DNA from: an uncultured Myxococcales bacterium
Lineage (GTDB): Bacteria > Myxococcota_A > Bradymonadia > UBA7976 > UBA1532
Length of the DNA: 7,686 nucleotides
Assembly (NCBI GenBank): GCA_937896275.1
Contig: CALBMW010000632.1
Coordinates: forward strand, 1 to 7,686
Reading direction: 5' to 3'
Shown in pieces: positions 6,920 to 7,686 of the stretch. Position 1 is the stretch's first letter. Each line of letters starts with the position of its first letter. A program made the translations under genes and the position numbers. Below the pieces are notes generated by a model, which was not told the DNA's origin, ran no database searches, and saw only the letters and a program-made list of their open reading frames with translations.

Positions 6920-7686
6920 GCGCGCCCCGCGTTCGCGTCGCCTGCTATGGCGGGGCCTTCGATCCACCCCACATGGCGCACGTCTTCGCGCTGACCTACC
7001 TGTTGACCCGGGACGACGTGGACGAGGTCTGGCTGGTGCCGACCGCCGATCACGTCTTCGGCAAGCGGATGGCGTCCTTCGACGACCGCTGCGCGATGCT
7101 CGGTGACATCTGCGCTCGGCTTGGCTCGAGCCGGCTGCTCATCAGCCGCCTGGAGGCCGAGCGCGAGGGGCCGAGCCGAACCTACGACACCCTGGACATG
7201 CTGGAGCGTCAGCACCCCGAGCGCAGCTTCTGCTGGGTGATCGGCGCCGACAACCTGACCGAGTCGCATCGCTGGCATCGCTTCGATGACCTGGTGGCTC
7301 GCTGGCCGATGGTGGTGCTGGGTCGGCCGGGCCATGAGGCGGCGCTCGCGGCGTGCGCGCAGGCGCCGTGGTGCCGGCCCGGGCCCACCATGCCCGACGT
7401 GTCGTCCACGGCGCTGCGAGCGGCGCTGGCCGGGGACGGCGATCCCGAGGTGCTCCGTTGGATGCCGCCCGTGATCGCGCCGCGCGCTCGCGCGATCTAC
7501 GGCGAGAGCGCGGATCGCCACGGGCTCGACAGGGTGTGGGTGCTGGGGGCGGGATCGGCCGGCGCCTCGTTCGCGCACGGCCTCCGCCGGGCGGGCGTGG
7601 AGGTGCTTGTGTGGAACCGGTCGCCCCGCGCGGGCGCCGATCGGTCCGGCGATCTGCCCACCGATCTCGACCGGGCCTCGCTGGCC
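6916..7686 (+). CDS. nadD: Nicotinate-nucleotide adenylyltransferase fused to a Rossmann domain, 3'-truncated
   Basis: The first ~200 residues are a NadD-type adenylyltransferase, which converts nicotinate mononucleotide and ATP to deamido-NAD. Motifs from the proposed CTG start are GGAFDPPHMAH (residues 12-22, with nucleotide-binding H19 and H22), DEVWLVPTADHVF, EREGPSRTYDTL, VIGADNL (108-114), the SSTALR loop (163-168, the ISSTxxR motif) and MPPVIAPRARAIYG near the usual NadD C-terminus. The same frame then continues without a stop into RVWVLGAGSAGASFA (GxGxxG at 211-216) and VEVLVWNRSPR. This is a beta-alpha-beta dinucleotide fold of the 6-phosphogluconate-dehydrogenase/DUF2520 sort; the NRS after the second strand hints at NADP. 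The window ends at residue 257 inside this second domain. The start codon is unusual. NadD identity is sure; the nature of the second domain and the start are less so. Confidence 0.85.
   Translation, partial: MSAPRVRVACYGGAFDPPHMAHVFALTYLLTRDDVDEVWLVPTADHVFGKRMASFDDRCAMLGDICARLGSSRLLISRLEAEREGPSRTYDTLDMLERQHPERSFCWVIGADNLTESHRWHRFDDLVARWPMVVLGRPGHEAALAACAQAPWCRPGPTMPDVSSTALRAALAGDGDPEVLRWMPPVIAPRARAIYGESADRHGLDRVWVLGAGSAGASFAHGLRRAGVEVLVWNRSPRAGADRSGDLPTDLDRASLA

Overview
The window is GC-rich DNA with tightly packed genes, all on the + strand. The gene families suggest a deltaproteobacterial-type organism, most likely in or near the Myxococcota. The clues are a membrane protein whose C-terminal domain resembles the myxobacterial MXAN_5187 family, a myxobacterial-style NadD, and an ndk-rlmN-mtnP-pfkB gene order. 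No rRNA, tRNA, CRISPR array or intact insertion sequence is visible.

The left half (2-3311) is a housekeeping block. It holds the 3' part of nucleoside diphosphate kinase (ndk), 23S rRNA/tRNA methyltransferase rlmN (probably from a TTG start), methylthioadenosine phosphorylase mtnP, and a PfkB-family kinase translationally coupled to mtnP by an ATGA overlap. The block closes with a perfect 8-bp GC hairpin straddling the pfkB stop codon. Together these genes cover nucleotide balance, ribosome modification and purine/methylthioadenosine salvage.

The gap between the blocks (3312-3581) holds the most unusual non-coding structure. Five head-to-tail copies of a 23-bp unit, plus one decayed copy, end 7 bp before a strong sigma-70-type promoter (TTGACA, 17 bp, TAGCAT). 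That promoter points into the second block.

The right half (3582-7686) looks like one operon. It encodes a two-TM sensor-like protein with a large predicted periplasmic domain and no recognisable enzymatic output, then a NamZ/DUF1343 exo-muramidase-like protein without a visible signal peptide. Next is a calcineurin-like phosphoesterase homologue that has lost its metal ligands, and last a NadD domain that reads in frame into a Rossmann NAD(P)-binding domain and runs off the window. The NadD gene has no ATG/GTG/TTG start in a sensible place. The best candidate is CTG at 6916, behind a GAGGTG Shine-Dalgarno and overlapping the preceding stop as CTGA. These four genes are joined by gaps or overlaps of at most 9 bp. 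Their joint function (envelope sensing, muropeptide turnover, NAD synthesis) is inference.
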